A stretch of 64,000 nt of DNA from Plasmodium brasilianum (taxonomy: Eukaryota > Apicomplexa > Aconoidasida > Haemosporida > Plasmodiidae), in the NCBI RefSeq assembly GCF_023973825.1, contig NC_090126.1:868001-932000 (forward strand). Direction: 5' to 3'. The stretch's first letter is position 1; each line of letters starts with the position of its first letter. Positions 40,272-52,777 of this stretch are shown in pieces. The notes below the pieces were generated by a model. That model had not been told where the DNA came from and did not search any database. It was given only the letters and a program-made list of their open reading frames with translations. Made by a program: the position numbers and the translations under genes.

Positions 40272-43200
40272 TTACTTGGGACTGTTCGAAGGAATGCTCA
40301 AATATTCCCCTTTATTAATAACTACATTAAATTTGTTCTTCTTTAAATAACGAAAAATCTTAATAGTAATGCTGTTGACGTTTTTGTACTCACGAATATA
40401 ATCCAAGGCAATTATAAAAATAGCATTTTGGCTTAACTCCTTCGAATGGCTATTTTTTAATATTTTAAAAATATTATTAACAAGGTAATTATTCGTTTTA
40501 TTATATTTTTGTAAACTCAAATAAATATACATCATATTTTCCTTTATGTGTGTATTATCTTTTGCATTTGTTTTAAAGTAAATATATGAACATATATAGC
40601 TAATGTATTCTATTATGTGAACAAAATTACACACATTGCTTGACATATCATTCATATTCCGATTGCTCACATGCTGACTCATATCGTTAGGTACACATTT
40701 GCCCATGTTATCATTTCTACTCATCTCTTCAGAATTTGTAGTAATAATATTATTCGATTTATCATTTATTAGCATGCTATAACTGTTAGTCTTTAAATTT
40801 TTACAAATTTGTACGTGACCCATGTTTGGTTCATTCTTACTGAAGCAGCAATGTGGAATAGTGGCATCTATGAACATATCATCAAGGAGGAAGGAATTTT
40901 TAAAAAAGGTTGATACTTCTCCAGGATCGTCTGTTACACTATTTATATTACGATCCATCGCATGCTCTCCGTTTCTTAATTTTTTTCTCCCATTATTATG
41001 CCCATTTTTTCCCACATTTACGTTCTCCCCAGTGAGTGATAAAGGTTCTCCCCGCTCCTCCATAACGCATAGAGGGTATGCAATGGCATCTACATATGTG
41101 CTTAACTTTTTTACAATATCTTGACTGTAATTAAAAAAAAGCTGTAATTTATTCATAGGAATTGAATCTTGTCCATTATTATATGTTATAAACTGTAAGT
41201 GGGTAAATATGTGAATGATAAAGGAGGCCATCTTCCTTTGGTATATGTCGCAAGATGCATCTTCTTTTTCATCTCCTTGTGCATCTCTTAGGGAATCTTC
41301 CTGGGCATGTTCTTCTGCATTTTTTATGGCATCTCCCTGGGTATCTCCTTGTGCACCTCTTTTATATATATAATACATAAGAAGGTCTAATACAAAATTT
41401 ACATAAACGTTTAATACTATTGTGTACTTGCTTATATCACACATATTTTCGTAATTAATGTAATAGTGTTTCTTGATGTACTTAAAAATATTGTCTACTT
41501 TGTTTGCATATACTGACATATCAATTTTTGTGCCATCTGTATGAGTTCGACATGACTCCACCTCCTGAAGACCAACATTGGTGTGATAGTAAAATAGGAA
41601 ATTTCGAAAGAGTGCACTATATATATGCAAAAAGTTTAAGACCAAACGGTTCTCTTCAAACAATTGCATAAACAGTTTATTCACAAAAATTATTTGGTTT
41701 TCATTAAAGATTGGGCATGTATTATACAATACCGTTATTATATTATTAACATTTAAATAGATAATTTTTTGTGTTAATATGTACAAAAATATCTCGTTTA
41801 ACTTTTTCATAAGCTCAACACATTCCTCACCAGTTACAGTCATATCCTCTTCAGTTCTTGCTTCGAGTTCATACAGGAAGCACATTTCATTTTCCTTTTT
41901 TAAATTATTTACGTATGAAGTGCACAATTCTACCTTACACTCTTCCGTACATTCCTTCTTACACTCTTCCGTACACTCCTTCTTACACTCTTCCGTACAC
42001 TCCTTCTTACACTCTTCCGTACATTCCTTCTTACACTCTTCCGTACATTTCTTCTTACACTCTTCCGTACACTCCTTCTTACACTCTTCCGTACACTCCT
42101 TTTTACACTCCTTCCCCAATTTGCTGCTAGCACGAAGTAAAGACATCGCTATTCGACTTGACCCATTTTTCTTATTCAACTTGTCCGAAATACTATTGAC
42201 AAGTTCTTGCATATGATTCCTTCGAGCAGTGGTTAAACTTTTCCCTTTTCTTTTTTTAAAATGCCTCTTTAAAATTCTATTTATGTATACATATAAATAT
42301 ATGACATGTTTTATGTTCATGTTTTCGAAATTTTTTTTTTTCTCATTCAAAATATGTAAAAAATGAGAGAGATATTCATTTTCATTTTTCGAAAAATAGG
42401 TAAGCATATTATATATTTCTAAATTATCATATGACTCAATATTATCTATTATTTTGTTAAATATAAAATTGATTAAATCTCTGTCACATAATTTTACTAT
42501 GCTCTTAAAAACTTTTGCTTCTACTTTATTACATTTCATCATTTCGTTATTTATTACAAATTTAAATAAAGTCCTATCCAAATGAGAAATATAATTTTTA
42601 TTTTTAAACAGGATCTCGTATATATGAAACAAGTAGTTATTTAAAAACAGAAAATTTTCTTTTTGCATAGGGGTCAATCTTTTTCGTGCGCTTAATGCCT
42701 TAATGGTTGTAGGATGAACTTTCGTATTTTTTCCTATCTGTTTATGTTCCTCCTCATATAAGTGTCTTACTTTCTCTTCTTCTTGGAAACCTACCCATTC
42801 TACTTGGCCGCTTATCAATTCTCTACTAGTCTGTATATTATCCCCTACTCTGCTTAAATACTCTCCTTTTACTAAACTGTAAAAATGACTATGTAAGTAA
42901 GTTCGAATTTTTTGAAATTTTTTAGACAAAAAATTAAAATTATGAATGCAACTAAACAAATAAAACTTGTTTAACATACTCAAGTGCTTGAAATCATTTT
43001 GTACATGTGAATACATTATAATGACAAGCTCCTTATCTATCATATTAATTTTTGACAAAAGGTAACAATATGAAAGATATAAATCAGTGTTCACATGTAT
43101 ATTTTTATTTTTGAGGAAACATAAAACTGCTCTACTTAAACTTAGTTTTCTTTTAATATCAACTTTTAAATTACAATCAATGAGTAACTTAAATATAACT

Positions 43201-43943
43201 ACTGCATGTTTTAACCACAGGTATTTAACTTCATTAAGATTTGCATTCTTTAGCACGCTGTCATATTCACCGTTCAGCATATATTCACCTGATTCCTTCT
43301 CTTTTTCCACTTCCCTTTCCACTTTCTTTTCCATATCCTTTTCTTCTTCACATTTATGCAGTTTCCGTTTTTTGCTGCATACATTTTTATTCGTTAAATT
43401 TTTGCTTAGGCGTGCATAACGTGCCTCATTAAATGTTTCATCTTGCTTGATCATTTTTTCTTTCTTCACCTTTTCTGGGTTAGCCTTGTCCTCGTAGGGA
43501 TCGAGCAGCTTGTTCCACTTACCATTCGTCGCATATGTCAATCCCAAATTACTCTTGCTCCTGTGAACTGTTTTTATATATTCTTTTAGTACACCTACAG
43601 AGATGTTGTTGTAGTACTTCCATTTTAGTTGTTGTATGTTTCTGTTATTCGAACCACCATCTGCAATTGCCACTTCATTTGCCAGTGTATTTTCCTCCGC
43701 ATTCACAACTTCATTTTCCACTGCATCTGATGGTATATCTTCCTTCTTGCTGTTCAATTTGCACACATTCCTATTGATGTACTTTAGATAGTCCTGCGTA
43801 TGTTCGCCGCTTACGTTCTTACTTGTGTCAAATATAATAAGATTTAAAATATTATTTATTTTATTATTTATTTCTTTCTCTAAAATTTTGTATGGCCATT
43901 TTTGCGTGTTCACATTGTTTCTGGCTGTGCTTATGGCTTTCAT
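40272..43943 (-). CDS. Large conserved protein of unknown function with KECTEECK repeat
   Basis: Single exon, 1223 aa. I do not recognise a named domain. The N-terminal 300 residues include a Lys/Glu-rich stretch (EEKDMEKKVEREVEKEKESG). From about 250 onward there are repeated paired-helix segments with Leu/Phe/Tyr cores (LSRAVLCFLKNKNIHVNTDLYLSYCYLL, LNKFYLFSCIHNFNFLSKKFQKI, and others), the general look of heptatricopeptide or FASTK/RAP-like organellar proteins. About residues 605-670 is a tandem repeat of KECTEECK. A second Asp/Ala/Gly-rich repeat lies near 905-935. The C-terminus (IKIFRYLKKNKFNVVINKGEY) has a vague RAP-like strand-helix pattern but lacks a clear RAP domain. It lies between the GTPase and PTEX150. 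Organellar RNA role is a guess. Confidence 0.75.
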   Translation of the reverse strand: MKAISTARNNVNTQKWPYKILEKEINNKINNILNLIIFDTSKNVSGEHTQDYLKYINRNVCKLNSKKEDIPSDAVENEVVNAEENTLANEVAIADGGSNNRNIQQLKWKYYNNISVGVLKEYIKTVHRSKSNLGLTYATNGKWNKLLDPYEDKANPEKVKKEKMIKQDETFNEARYARLSKNLTNKNVCSKKRKLHKCEEEKDMEKKVEREVEKEKESGEYMLNGEYDSVLKNANLNEVKYLWLKHAVVIFKLLIDCNLKVDIKRKLSLSRAVLCFLKNKNIHVNTDLYLSYCYLLSKINMIDKELVIIMYSHVQNDFKHLSMLNKFYLFSCIHNFNFLSKKFQKIRTYLHSHFYSLVKGEYLSRVGDNIQTSRELISGQVEWVGFQEEEKVRHLYEEEHKQIGKNTKVHPTTIKALSARKRLTPMQKENFLFLNNYLFHIYEILFKNKNYISHLDRTLFKFVINNEMMKCNKVEAKVFKSIVKLCDRDLINFIFNKIIDNIESYDNLEIYNMLTYFSKNENEYLSHFLHILNEKKKNFENMNIKHVIYLYVYINRILKRHFKKRKGKSLTTARRNHMQELVNSISDKLNKKNGSSRIAMSLLRASSKLGKECKKECTEECKKECTEECKKKCTEECKKECTEECKKECTEECKKECTEECKKECTEECKVELCTSYVNNLKKENEMCFLYELEARTEEDMTVTGEECVELMKKLNEIFLYILTQKIIYLNVNNIITVLYNTCPIFNENQIIFVNKLFMQLFEENRLVLNFLHIYSALFRNFLFYYHTNVGLQEVESCRTHTDGTKIDMSVYANKVDNIFKYIKKHYYINYENMCDISKYTIVLNVYVNFVLDLLMYYIYKRGAQGDTQGDAIKNAEEHAQEDSLRDAQGDEKEDASCDIYQRKMASFIIHIFTHLQFITYNNGQDSIPMNKLQLFFNYSQDIVKKLSTYVDAIAYPLCVMEERGEPLSLTGENVNVGKNGHNNGRKKLRNGEHAMDRNINSVTDDPGEVSTFFKNSFLLDDMFIDATIPHCCFSKNEPNMGHVQICKNLKTNSYSMLINDKSNNIITTNSEEMSRNDNMGKCVPNDMSQHVSNRNMNDMSSNVCNFVHIIEYISYICSYIYFKTNAKDNTHIKENMMYIYLSLQKYNKTNNYLVNNIFKILKNSHSKELSQNAIFIIALDYIREYKNVNSITIKIFRYLKKNKFNVVINKGEYLSIPSNSPK
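41938..42113 (-). repeat. Coding 24-bp repeat (KECTEECK)
   Basis: About seven and a half copies of a 24-bp unit (TTCTTACACTCTTCCGTACA plus CTCC on the plus strand). In frame it encodes KECTEECK, giving about 16 regularly spaced cysteines. One copy reads KKCTEECK. Confidence 0.92.
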
Positions 43944-44875
43944 ATTATTATTGACTGTACATTATGCTTAAATTTTTTTTTTTTTTTTTTTTTTTAAATG
44001 AACTTGAAAGATGGTTTTTTAATAAACTTTACCCATTGGAAGTAAATTCATTTATTTTATATATATTATTTATATTATATATATTATTTATATTATTTTT
44101 TGTATATTGCTTTTTTTTTTTTTTTTTTTTTTATCACTATATGCTCACACTGTTCAATGTGCCAGAATGTTATTAGTTTTTTCATTTTTCCCTACGATGT
44201 TTGGGTAAGTGCAGATATGTTTAATGTTACTTATTTGAGACAAAACACGCAAACTGTTTGTACATATATATATGATGTATGCAGGATGAAGGACGTATAA
44301 ATTATACCTATGTACATAAAAATATACATATACCTATGCATATATATACAAATATATAAACAATAACACGTACGTTAAACAATCTTTGTAAGTTTTGCGC
44401 TCAAAGAAAATACTTCTACCACCCTATTAGAACAAATGTTCTTTTTTATACAAAAATGAAGTAGCAGAAGTGTCCTAATTACAATGATTAGAATAACTCT
44501 TCAAGTTTAAGAGAATACCTACATCGAGGTGATGATGTTATTATATATGCTTATAATCGGGGGTGTTTATCAAAAATTTACTGCGTCATTTTATTGAGTC
44601 ATTTTTTTCTTACATTTTAATTCCAAATCTTTAATTTAAAAAGTAAAGTCAAATTTAATTAAAAAAGTTTAGAAAAAAAAAAAAAAAAGGTTTTTTTTAT
44701 TCTATTATGATGCATTGTATTTTTTTATCATTATGTAAAAAGCACAATAAAAATATATAAAATACAAGCTTTTTAAAAGATTAATCAAATAGATGAACGT
44801 ATTATATACACATACATTCATATATATATATATATATAAACACATATACATAAGTTTGAATATATATACATATAT

Positions 44876-44911
<36 letters not shown>

Positions 44912-45505
44912 GTCTGTATGTTATGCAATATATGATATTATGTACATACTGAATTAAAAAAAAAAATTTTTAAAGAAAAAAAATTAAACTACATAGTAAA
45001 ATCTATATAAAAGTAATTTTATGAATATAAATCTATAGCATAGTATATATATTTTTTCATTTTGTAAAATACAAAGTTGTAATAAAATAAAAATAAAGTA
45101 AAATTGCATAAAATATATTAAAATAGGTAAAATAAATAATAAAACAAGTAAAATGGACTAAAACTAAGCAAAATAAAATAAAAAAAAAAAAAAAAAAATC
45201 ATACCAAAACATACACAACTGTCAACAGTATCTTTTTATGTAGCATACAAATAATTAATGCTTATCGCTCAGGGTTTCCAATAAAAAAAAAAAAGGTCAA
45301 TTTTTTTTTTTTTTTTTTTTTTAAAATAGCATTTTCCGTTTGTACTTTTATGCGTGCAACTTTCTTTTTATGATCTCCTTTTATTTATTTTAATATTCAT
45401 TAATTTTTGAAATTTTTCGCCAATATTTGTAGTAAATTTCCTCCAATTTTTGCCAAATTTTTGACTGCTTGACCTGATACTTCAGCGCTTCTTCCCATTT
45501 ATTCC
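43944..45505. other. Intergenic between PTEX150 3' end and the large unknown gene
   Basis: About 1.6 kb, both neighbours on the minus strand. It holds the promoter of the KECTEECK gene and the 3' UTR of PTEX150. It contains T tracts (43974-43995, 44110-44132), (TA)n near 44820-44911, and A/T tracts near 45180 and 45301. No coding sequence supported. Confidence 0.6.
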
Positions 45506-48298
45506 TTAATCATCGTCGTCCTCGTTCAAATCCTCTTCTTCATTCAACACCTGATCATTTTCATCTACACTGGTATCTTCATTGCTCGATGATCCAACTA
45601 CATCCTTTCCATCGAATGTAACAAAACCATTTGAACCATTATTAAATGATGATTCACTGTCATTTGTGCTATTATTATTGTTTGTATTATTGTTCATACT
45701 TGTTTGACCTGAATTGCTTAGAATATCACTATTATTTTGACTATTAAAATTTTTTACAAAGTTTTCAAGTTGATCTTTTGAAAAGACTTGAACACCATAA
45801 TTATCACTGGCATTACCAGCAAGTTTATTTTTTGGTGAAAAATTATTCAGATCGTCTTTTTCTTCATTTTCCAATTTTTGTTTTAATTTTAATTGTTTCT
45901 CCTTATCCTTTTGTTTTTTAAGTATTTTAAAAGCTTCTCTTCTTCTATATTCACTTAATTTTTTATAATATTTGTCATAAAATTTGGATTTATATGGAGT
46001 TGAACCTGTTCCCGAACCGTTAACAGCATCATCCACGGTCATACCATTACTTCGTTTTAAGAAATTAATTAAATCTTGTTTTTTATCATATACAGAAGTA
46101 AATACATAATTGTTTCCAACTAATTGAGGAGCTTCATGATAATAATTTGATGGAATACCAAGATAGGAATTTTTAATTTGTTTATATGCATCATAGAAGG
46201 TATCTTCTTCTTGATCTTCTTCTTTCTTTTCTGATTTCTTTTGTTTCAAATAGTCAATATTTTTAGAATCATAACTCATATGATATTGTCCGTTCTTTTT
46301 TAAAAATGCATTTAGTTGTTCATTTGATACAGCAGAAGTTTCATTTATGGATAAGTCTTTATCCTCTGTTGCATATGGAGATAACTCATAAAATACCTTA
46401 TCAGGTGAAGCTAATTTTCTCAATTCTTCTTCAGTTAAGTCTTCATATGTTAATATACCATCTGAAATTAATTTTTTAATATCTTTTATACTAAATTCGT
46501 TTATATTTAATTCATCCTCCTTATTACCATCACCACTTTCTCCTTGGTTTGCATTATCATTTCCTCCATTTTCATTATCGTCATCATCGTCATCATCACC
46601 ATCATCTGGAGTCAAAGATATATATTTTTTTATAATTCCTTCAATCATTTCTCTACTATTAGGATTATTAATACCTCTTACTGTTTCTTTTAAAGTGTCC
46701 ATTTTGAAAGGTACTTGACCAGGATTTCTTTTTTTATTTTTTTTCTTTCTCTTACCTCCTTTACGATGTTTTCCCTTCTTAATTCCTTTCTTTGCACCAT
46801 ACAATGATGATTTTTTAGATGATTTCGGCTTCTGTACATTGCTCAAATCAAAAAAATGATTACCTCCAATAACAGAATTTGTCATTTGGTTTGAGTTTTT
46901 TCCTGCACCTGACGATGATGCTATTAATTCCTCCTTATCTCCTCCTGCAGAATTACCACTACTACTACTAATATGATTACTACCGTTTGATCCATTGTTA
47001 TCTGTAACATTAATATTTGAATTGTTTGATTCATCATAATCTTCTAAAGAATCCCCATCAGATAATTTTCTATTGATACTGTTTGCAGTAACGTCTACCT
47101 TATTACCACCTAGACTAGGTTTATATGTGTTTATATCAAAACAATCAAATTTTTTATCATTAGAAACAAAATTATTGAAACTTAGTCTATCTACTAATGA
47201 TATATCTTTGTTTGAGTTTAGTAAATACTGATCTGCGTTAAAACTATTTGTATTTATATCATTATTTTCATCAGTAACAACAGCATCCTCATCATATTCA
47301 TACGCTTCATCATCTTTTCCAATTTTTGTTGAGTCATCATCTTCTATGTTCAAACCCATTTTATCACCTTTGTTCACTTTTTTTAACATATTCATCATAT
47401 CTACTGTATCTAAGTTAAACATATTTCCATTATGTTTATCCCCAAAATTCATAATTGGTGCATTTACTGGAAGTTTTGCAAGAATATCTTTTAAAAATTC
47501 TTTATTTTTTAAAAAGTCATCATTTTGAATATTTTCTTTTATTTTTTCTACATCAACTCCTGCATTTTTTAAAACATTTTCTAATCTATCTTTTAACTCA
47601 TTAATTTTATTAAGTTGTTCCGGGGTTAACTGAATATTTTTTCCCTTATTTTCGCTACCCTTTGTTCCATCTTCTCCTTCTACTCCATTTTCTCCTTTAT
47701 TATTCAAGTTAGAATTATTAAACGAACTCAACATATCTTTAAATAAAGCACCATATGTACTAGCCCTACTATCATCATTATTATTATTATCACCTGACTT
47801 TTTATCACCGTCTAACGAACTAAGGAACGAATGAAATATTTCATTATTTAAAATATTTTCTATATTTAATTTTCCCCCTTTTCCCTGAAATATTTCACTG
47901 TTTAGAAGATTTTCTAAATTCATGTTATTTAATTTTCCTCGTTCTAACATATCGTTAAAAGGTTTCATCATATTTTGAAAATCTCTGTTTGCAGATGCAT
48001 CACAAGTCTGTTTTGCTTCTTTTTCCTTAATGTTACTACTATCATCTTTTACACCCTCATTATTTTCATTTTTGTTGTTATCATCTGAGTTGCCATTATT
48101 TTCATCAGCTCCTCCACCTCCTACTGAATTGTCTGCACTATTGTCTATACTATTATTCTCATTATTGCCACTTCCAGTTTTTCCTGACTTGTTACATGTA
48201 GGCTTGACATTCAGGGTGCGATTTCCATTCGGCACATTTGCATAATAGCAATTAATTATAGTTGAAAAAATCAAAAAACTTACAGCCAACAACTTCAT
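45506..48298 (-). CDS. PTEX150: PTEX150, core subunit of the Plasmodium translocon of exported proteins
   Basis: Single exon, 930 aa. PTEX150 links the HSP101 unfoldase to the EXP2 pore in the vacuole membrane, through which parasite proteins enter the host red cell (known). Residues 1-20 are a signal peptide (MKLLAVSFLIFSTIINCYYA). Then comes an Asn/Gly/Ser/Asp-rich region, helical segments with LNIENILNNEIF and LTPEQLNKINELKDRLENVLKNAG, a very basic patch (about 500-530, KKGIKKGKHRKGGKRKKK), an acidic Asp run (about 565-575), and the well-conserved segment NEEQL-like to NYVFTSVYDKKQDLINFLKR (about 650-750), which is the part known to contact the translocon. It ends in an acidic tail (NEEEDLNEDDDD). 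It is the only PTEX gene in the window. Confidence 0.95.
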   Translation of the reverse strand: MKLLAVSFLIFSTIINCYYANVPNGNRTLNVKPTCNKSGKTGSGNNENNSIDNSADNSVGGGGADENNGNSDDNNKNENNEGVKDDSSNIKEKEAKQTCDASANRDFQNMMKPFNDMLERGKLNNMNLENLLNSEIFQGKGGKLNIENILNNEIFHSFLSSLDGDKKSGDNNNNDDSRASTYGALFKDMLSSFNNSNLNNKGENGVEGEDGTKGSENKGKNIQLTPEQLNKINELKDRLENVLKNAGVDVEKIKENIQNDDFLKNKEFLKDILAKLPVNAPIMNFGDKHNGNMFNLDTVDMMNMLKKVNKGDKMGLNIEDDDSTKIGKDDEAYEYDEDAVVTDENNDINTNSFNADQYLLNSNKDISLVDRLSFNNFVSNDKKFDCFDINTYKPSLGGNKVDVTANSINRKLSDGDSLEDYDESNNSNINVTDNNGSNGSNHISSSSGNSAGGDKEELIASSSGAGKNSNQMTNSVIGGNHFFDLSNVQKPKSSKKSSLYGAKKGIKKGKHRKGGKRKKKNKKRNPGQVPFKMDTLKETVRGINNPNSREMIEGIIKKYISLTPDDGDDDDDDDNENGGNDNANQGESGDGNKEDELNINEFSIKDIKKLISDGILTYEDLTEEELRKLASPDKVFYELSPYATEDKDLSINETSAVSNEQLNAFLKKNGQYHMSYDSKNIDYLKQKKSEKKEEDQEEDTFYDAYKQIKNSYLGIPSNYYHEAPQLVGNNYVFTSVYDKKQDLINFLKRSNGMTVDDAVNGSGTGSTPYKSKFYDKYYKKLSEYRRREAFKILKKQKDKEKQLKLKQKLENEEKDDLNNFSPKNKLAGNASDNYGVQVFSKDQLENFVKNFNSQNNSDILSNSGQTSMNNNTNNNNSTNDSESSFNNGSNGFVTFDGKDVVGSSSNEDTSVDENDQVLNEEEDLNEDDDD

Positions 48299-51200
48299 TT
48301 TATCAAAAATTTTATCTTATATACTTATAATATATTTATACATATACGTATGTATATGTCTATATATATATAGTATATAATTACAAAAAAAAAGCTATTA
48401 AAAATTAAGAAATTCGAAAACCAAAAAATATTACGAAATAGTAAATGCTAATAATTAAAAAAAAAAAATTTTTAATTATTAAAAACTGGAATAAAATTCT
48501 GATAAATGTTAAATAGTGTTAAATAATGGAGTATTTTGTTTCTCCTTCATAGCACTCTAAGTACTGTGTATTTCGTGTGAAACGATATATAAATAAAAAA
48601 AAACTAACAATAAAATCTAAAAAAAAATTAAATACTACTGTAATTAAAAAAAACAAGAGTGTTCTTGTAAATTTTACAATAGTAACATTTAATAAAAGGA
48701 AATGGAAAAAAAAAAAAAAAATCAAAGTACACAAGGTATGTTCATGATATATAAATGAACTAATAAAAAATGTATAAATAAATGTACTAATATATACATA
48801 TATATATACAAGCCTAACAAAGCTATATAATTATTGTAAAATTATTAAAAATTAAATAGAAAAAATAATATATATGTAAAAAAAAGTTCTTTCACATTTT
48901 ATACTTTTTGTATCTACATATAACTTATATATACAATATATTTATAAAGTAGTATAATATATATATTATTAAACAATTTTGGTTGTAAATTAACAAAGCC
49001 AACGTTTATTAATCTATTATAATTATTAGAAATTAAATGTATAAAAAACATTTATATATAATAAATTTTTTTTAAATATATATATATTTCACTAATTAAT
49101 ATTTTGAAAACGTACAATTATCTATAAAAATGTATATGTATAAATTATAATATTTAATAATAGAAAAATAAAAAATAAAAAATTTTTAATTATACATATA
49201 TAATCTTTAAAAAAAAATAATAATAAATAAATTCCAAAAATGAAAAAAAAAAAAAAAAGAAAAAAAAAGAGTTTTTAAAGCTATATTTATTGAAGTCATG
49301 TTTTATAATAAAATTCATAAAACATAATTCATTTTATTTAATAATAAAATGTAACAAGCTTAAAAATGTAAACTTATATAAAGTTATATTATAATAAAAT
49401 GTACATGGGTTTTTATTTATAAATTAGTGTACGAACGTATATATATGTATATATATATAAATATATTTATATAAAGTAAAAATATATTGTTAGTAATTAA
49501 ATTGTATTTAATCAATTTTTGAAAAAACAACTGATTTTTATAAAAATTAATTATACGTAAAATGTTAATTATAATATATAGCATGTGTTATTTTATAAAT
49601 TACATCTTAAATTTTTTTTTTCATTTTTTTTCACATGAGGTTATAATAATATATATTATAACTTCGTGTATTTAGATTTATCATTGCCACATTATACTTT
49701 TTTATAACTGATTATGGGGGTAAACAATTCAATTCATTGGTTTAATAATACTTAAATATAATTTCATGTATAAAAAATATAAGCGCCTTTGAAATTAAAA
49801 TAAATTAAAAGAAGTTGCATGTAACCTTGGCTCGATGAAACACTTAAAAAATTATTACAGCTGCTTAAAGCCGGGATTTCACATTTAACGAAAAACTTAA
49901 GAGAAAAAAAAAAAGAAAAAAAAAAGCATATTTTTAATGCAAGAAGTTACGTACGTACCACAAGCCATCACTAACACAAATAAATAAAAAACACTTCTTT
50001 TCTTCTTAAGCAATCATTAATATGTATATATATATATTTATATATATACTTCTTCCGAGTTTCAGGCAGCAGTGTTAATTTCTGCATGTTCAACTGTGAG
50101 AAGAGCAAATCCCCACAACACTTACAGTTACATATATATATATATATACATACTTGTAATATTGTACACTGTAATTTATCTTAGAATTATAATAATGTAT
50201 TACATATTACATATACAATTCATATATATATTACATCATAATATATATTTAAATACACGTAATTATTATATGTATGTAACATGTATAATGTAATATATAC
50301 ACGTAATTATATATATACTGTAATATATATACACGTAATTGTATATATGTTACAAAAATATAAACTCTTATTTATATATGTTGTAACTAATATTTTTCGA
50401 TTAAAAATGTTTATTTCTTTTTCTTTTTTTTACTTTATATTTTTTATTTTTTGCTACATTTTTATTTTTATAACTTAGTAAATGGTAGTAAATTAATACG
50501 CAACTTTCATAATTTTCTCTTACATTTTATAAAAACAAAGAAAAAATTCTCTTTTTTTTCACAATACGTATAAAAAAAATTTTTTTCGCATTTGCGTGCA
50601 CATTATATATATATATGAAATATATGTATATTTTTAATATTTTTTAATTTTTTTGTTAATTTACGTTTTTCAATTTTCCTTCATAAAATGAATATCTCAT
50701 TTTTCAATTTTAACCTCAGTAAAACTGGCTCTTTCTGCTTATATATACTATTCACACATACGTAGCGTGCGAAGTTTTAGCGGCTATATACATGTGTATA
50801 ATGTTAATTCATAATAACATATATATATTATATGTTTATATTAATTGTATATATAATATACGCAACTACTATGCATTATTGTGCTTTTACTCATGCCGTA
50901 ATAATATGTTATATATACATTTTTTTTTTATAATAAAAATCTTAGGGAATAAAACAAAAATATTTAAATTTAAAAAATTAAGAAAAATCGAATAAAAAAA
51001 AATAATTATTTAAGAGTAAAAAAAAAAAAAAAAAAATTAAAAAAAATATACCCAAGGAACCCTTGCACAAACAGTATTTCTCATTTTTTTTTTTTTTAAA
51101 TATCGAAATAAAAAAATTAAAGCAAATTCTTCTGCTTAAAAAAAAAAAAAAAAAAAATTTTATATATAATAATAAAATAAAATGTATCGAATATTTACAA

Positions 51201-51692
51201 CATTTTATTTTTTTTCAAAATATAAATAGTCTTTAAAAAAAAGAAAGCATGCATCTAAAGGTGATAGCAGAGTGAGTGAACCATTTATTATATAGTATGA
51301 TAATGTGCAATTATAATTTACATACACCATTAAAACAAAGCTACAAAGAGGAAAGAAGTTTTTTCAGCGTACTAATCGTCTCTTCATATTAAAAACTATA
51401 ACTACTTATTTAGTAAGTAAAAAGAACAATATTTTTGCTTTTATTGTGAGGTTAAATTATTACATTGCTGAATTCAATTAAAAATAGTAATTTACATTAA
51501 CAAGTTTTATATGATGTCATTTAAAAAGGTTAAGTAGTAACCATAAAATTAAACAACACACTGTTAATGTAATAGTTTATATTTATATCAGTTTATCCAT
51601 TCCTTTTACATGTGTAACTCTTAAACGAAACCATATGGTAGAAATTTTTTTAAATATTCAGAACTTACTATCCTTTTCACTAGAGCTTTAAC

Positions 51693-51733
<41 letters not shown>

Positions 51734-52681
51734 TGTTCAAAACGTACTATCTTATGTATACCTCATGATTTTATTCCTGAGGTAACTCTTACAGCCATGC
51801 GGACAATAATTACTGCTTTGTGTCATTCTTTTATATTGGGCATTTGATGATAAAATATAATTACACAGTAGCAATGGCAAGAAATTGTAGATCACTGGCG
51901 AGTTGAGGTTTTCTTATAAATATTAAAAGAAAATATATCATATTATTATATAGATATACATATGCGAATATATTCATATGTATTACATGTACAGTAATGT
52001 ACTCTTTAATACTGAAAAACCTTACAGAGAATTAAATTATTTAACAAAGAGCATTTTTTTTTTTTTTAATTATTAACATGCAAGGAAAAAAAAAAAAAAA
52101 AATCAGTTATTTTCCTCTAACACACATACTGATTAATAATAAAAAAATGAAGGAAAATAAAAATGATCGCCCTGTTTAACTGTGGCAAAATACGGTTACG
52201 TCAATTTTCCATATTATGCAAATCATGACTTACAAGTATCTTTACATTCGAGGTATAATAATTAAAAGTAAATTTCAAAAAAAACCAATGGTATTTTGAA
52301 ATGTATTTTACGAAAAAATTTTATGAACACATTATTTTAAAAAAATATACTGCCGTTTCTTTTTTTTTTTTTCTCGATTTAATTTTTATTATAATTATTT
52401 TTATTTTTTCTACAATTTCAACGTCTTTGTAGTAATATCTCCACATCCGTTTTAAGCGTTTTTTTGATATGTTTTTGTTTCTTACGTTTTTTTCTTCTTC
52501 CTTACATATATTTTTCCTAATTTTTTACATATTTTTTTGTTTACATATTATATATACTTTTTTCCTTTTCGTTTTCTATATGTCTGCACCTAGTGCATCA
52601 TAAAAAATAATTACAAAAAATTACGAAAAGTTAAAAATTACGGAAAATAAAGAATTTATTTTTAATTTTGTGATTAAGAAG
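48299..52681. other. Long very A+T-rich intergenic region upstream of PTEX150
   Basis: About 4.4 kb between divergent PTEX150 and the giant unknown gene (5.1 kb if that gene starts at 53411). Base composition is extreme, with poly-A and poly-T tracts near 48707, 49240, 51019, 51086, 51137 and 52064 and many TA runs. No frame has coding character. It must hold both promoters. It lacks the near-pure A+T imperfect tandem arrays of a Plasmodium centromere. Confidence 0.6.
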
Positions 52682-52745
52682 ATGGATGAGTATTTTTGCA
52701 GGTACAAAAATAGTTAGCAATATCATGTTGTTTCTTATTCATTTG

Positions 52746-52777
<32 letters not shown>

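Noticed and set aside
41779..42216. Antisense frame with HSFLHSSV repeats
   Set aside because: Shadow of the KECTEECK coding repeat on the other strand.
48299..52681. Possible centromere
   Set aside because: Very A+T-rich but without the compact near-pure A+T core with imperfect tandem repeats, and the syntenic P. falciparum region is not centromeric as far as I recall.
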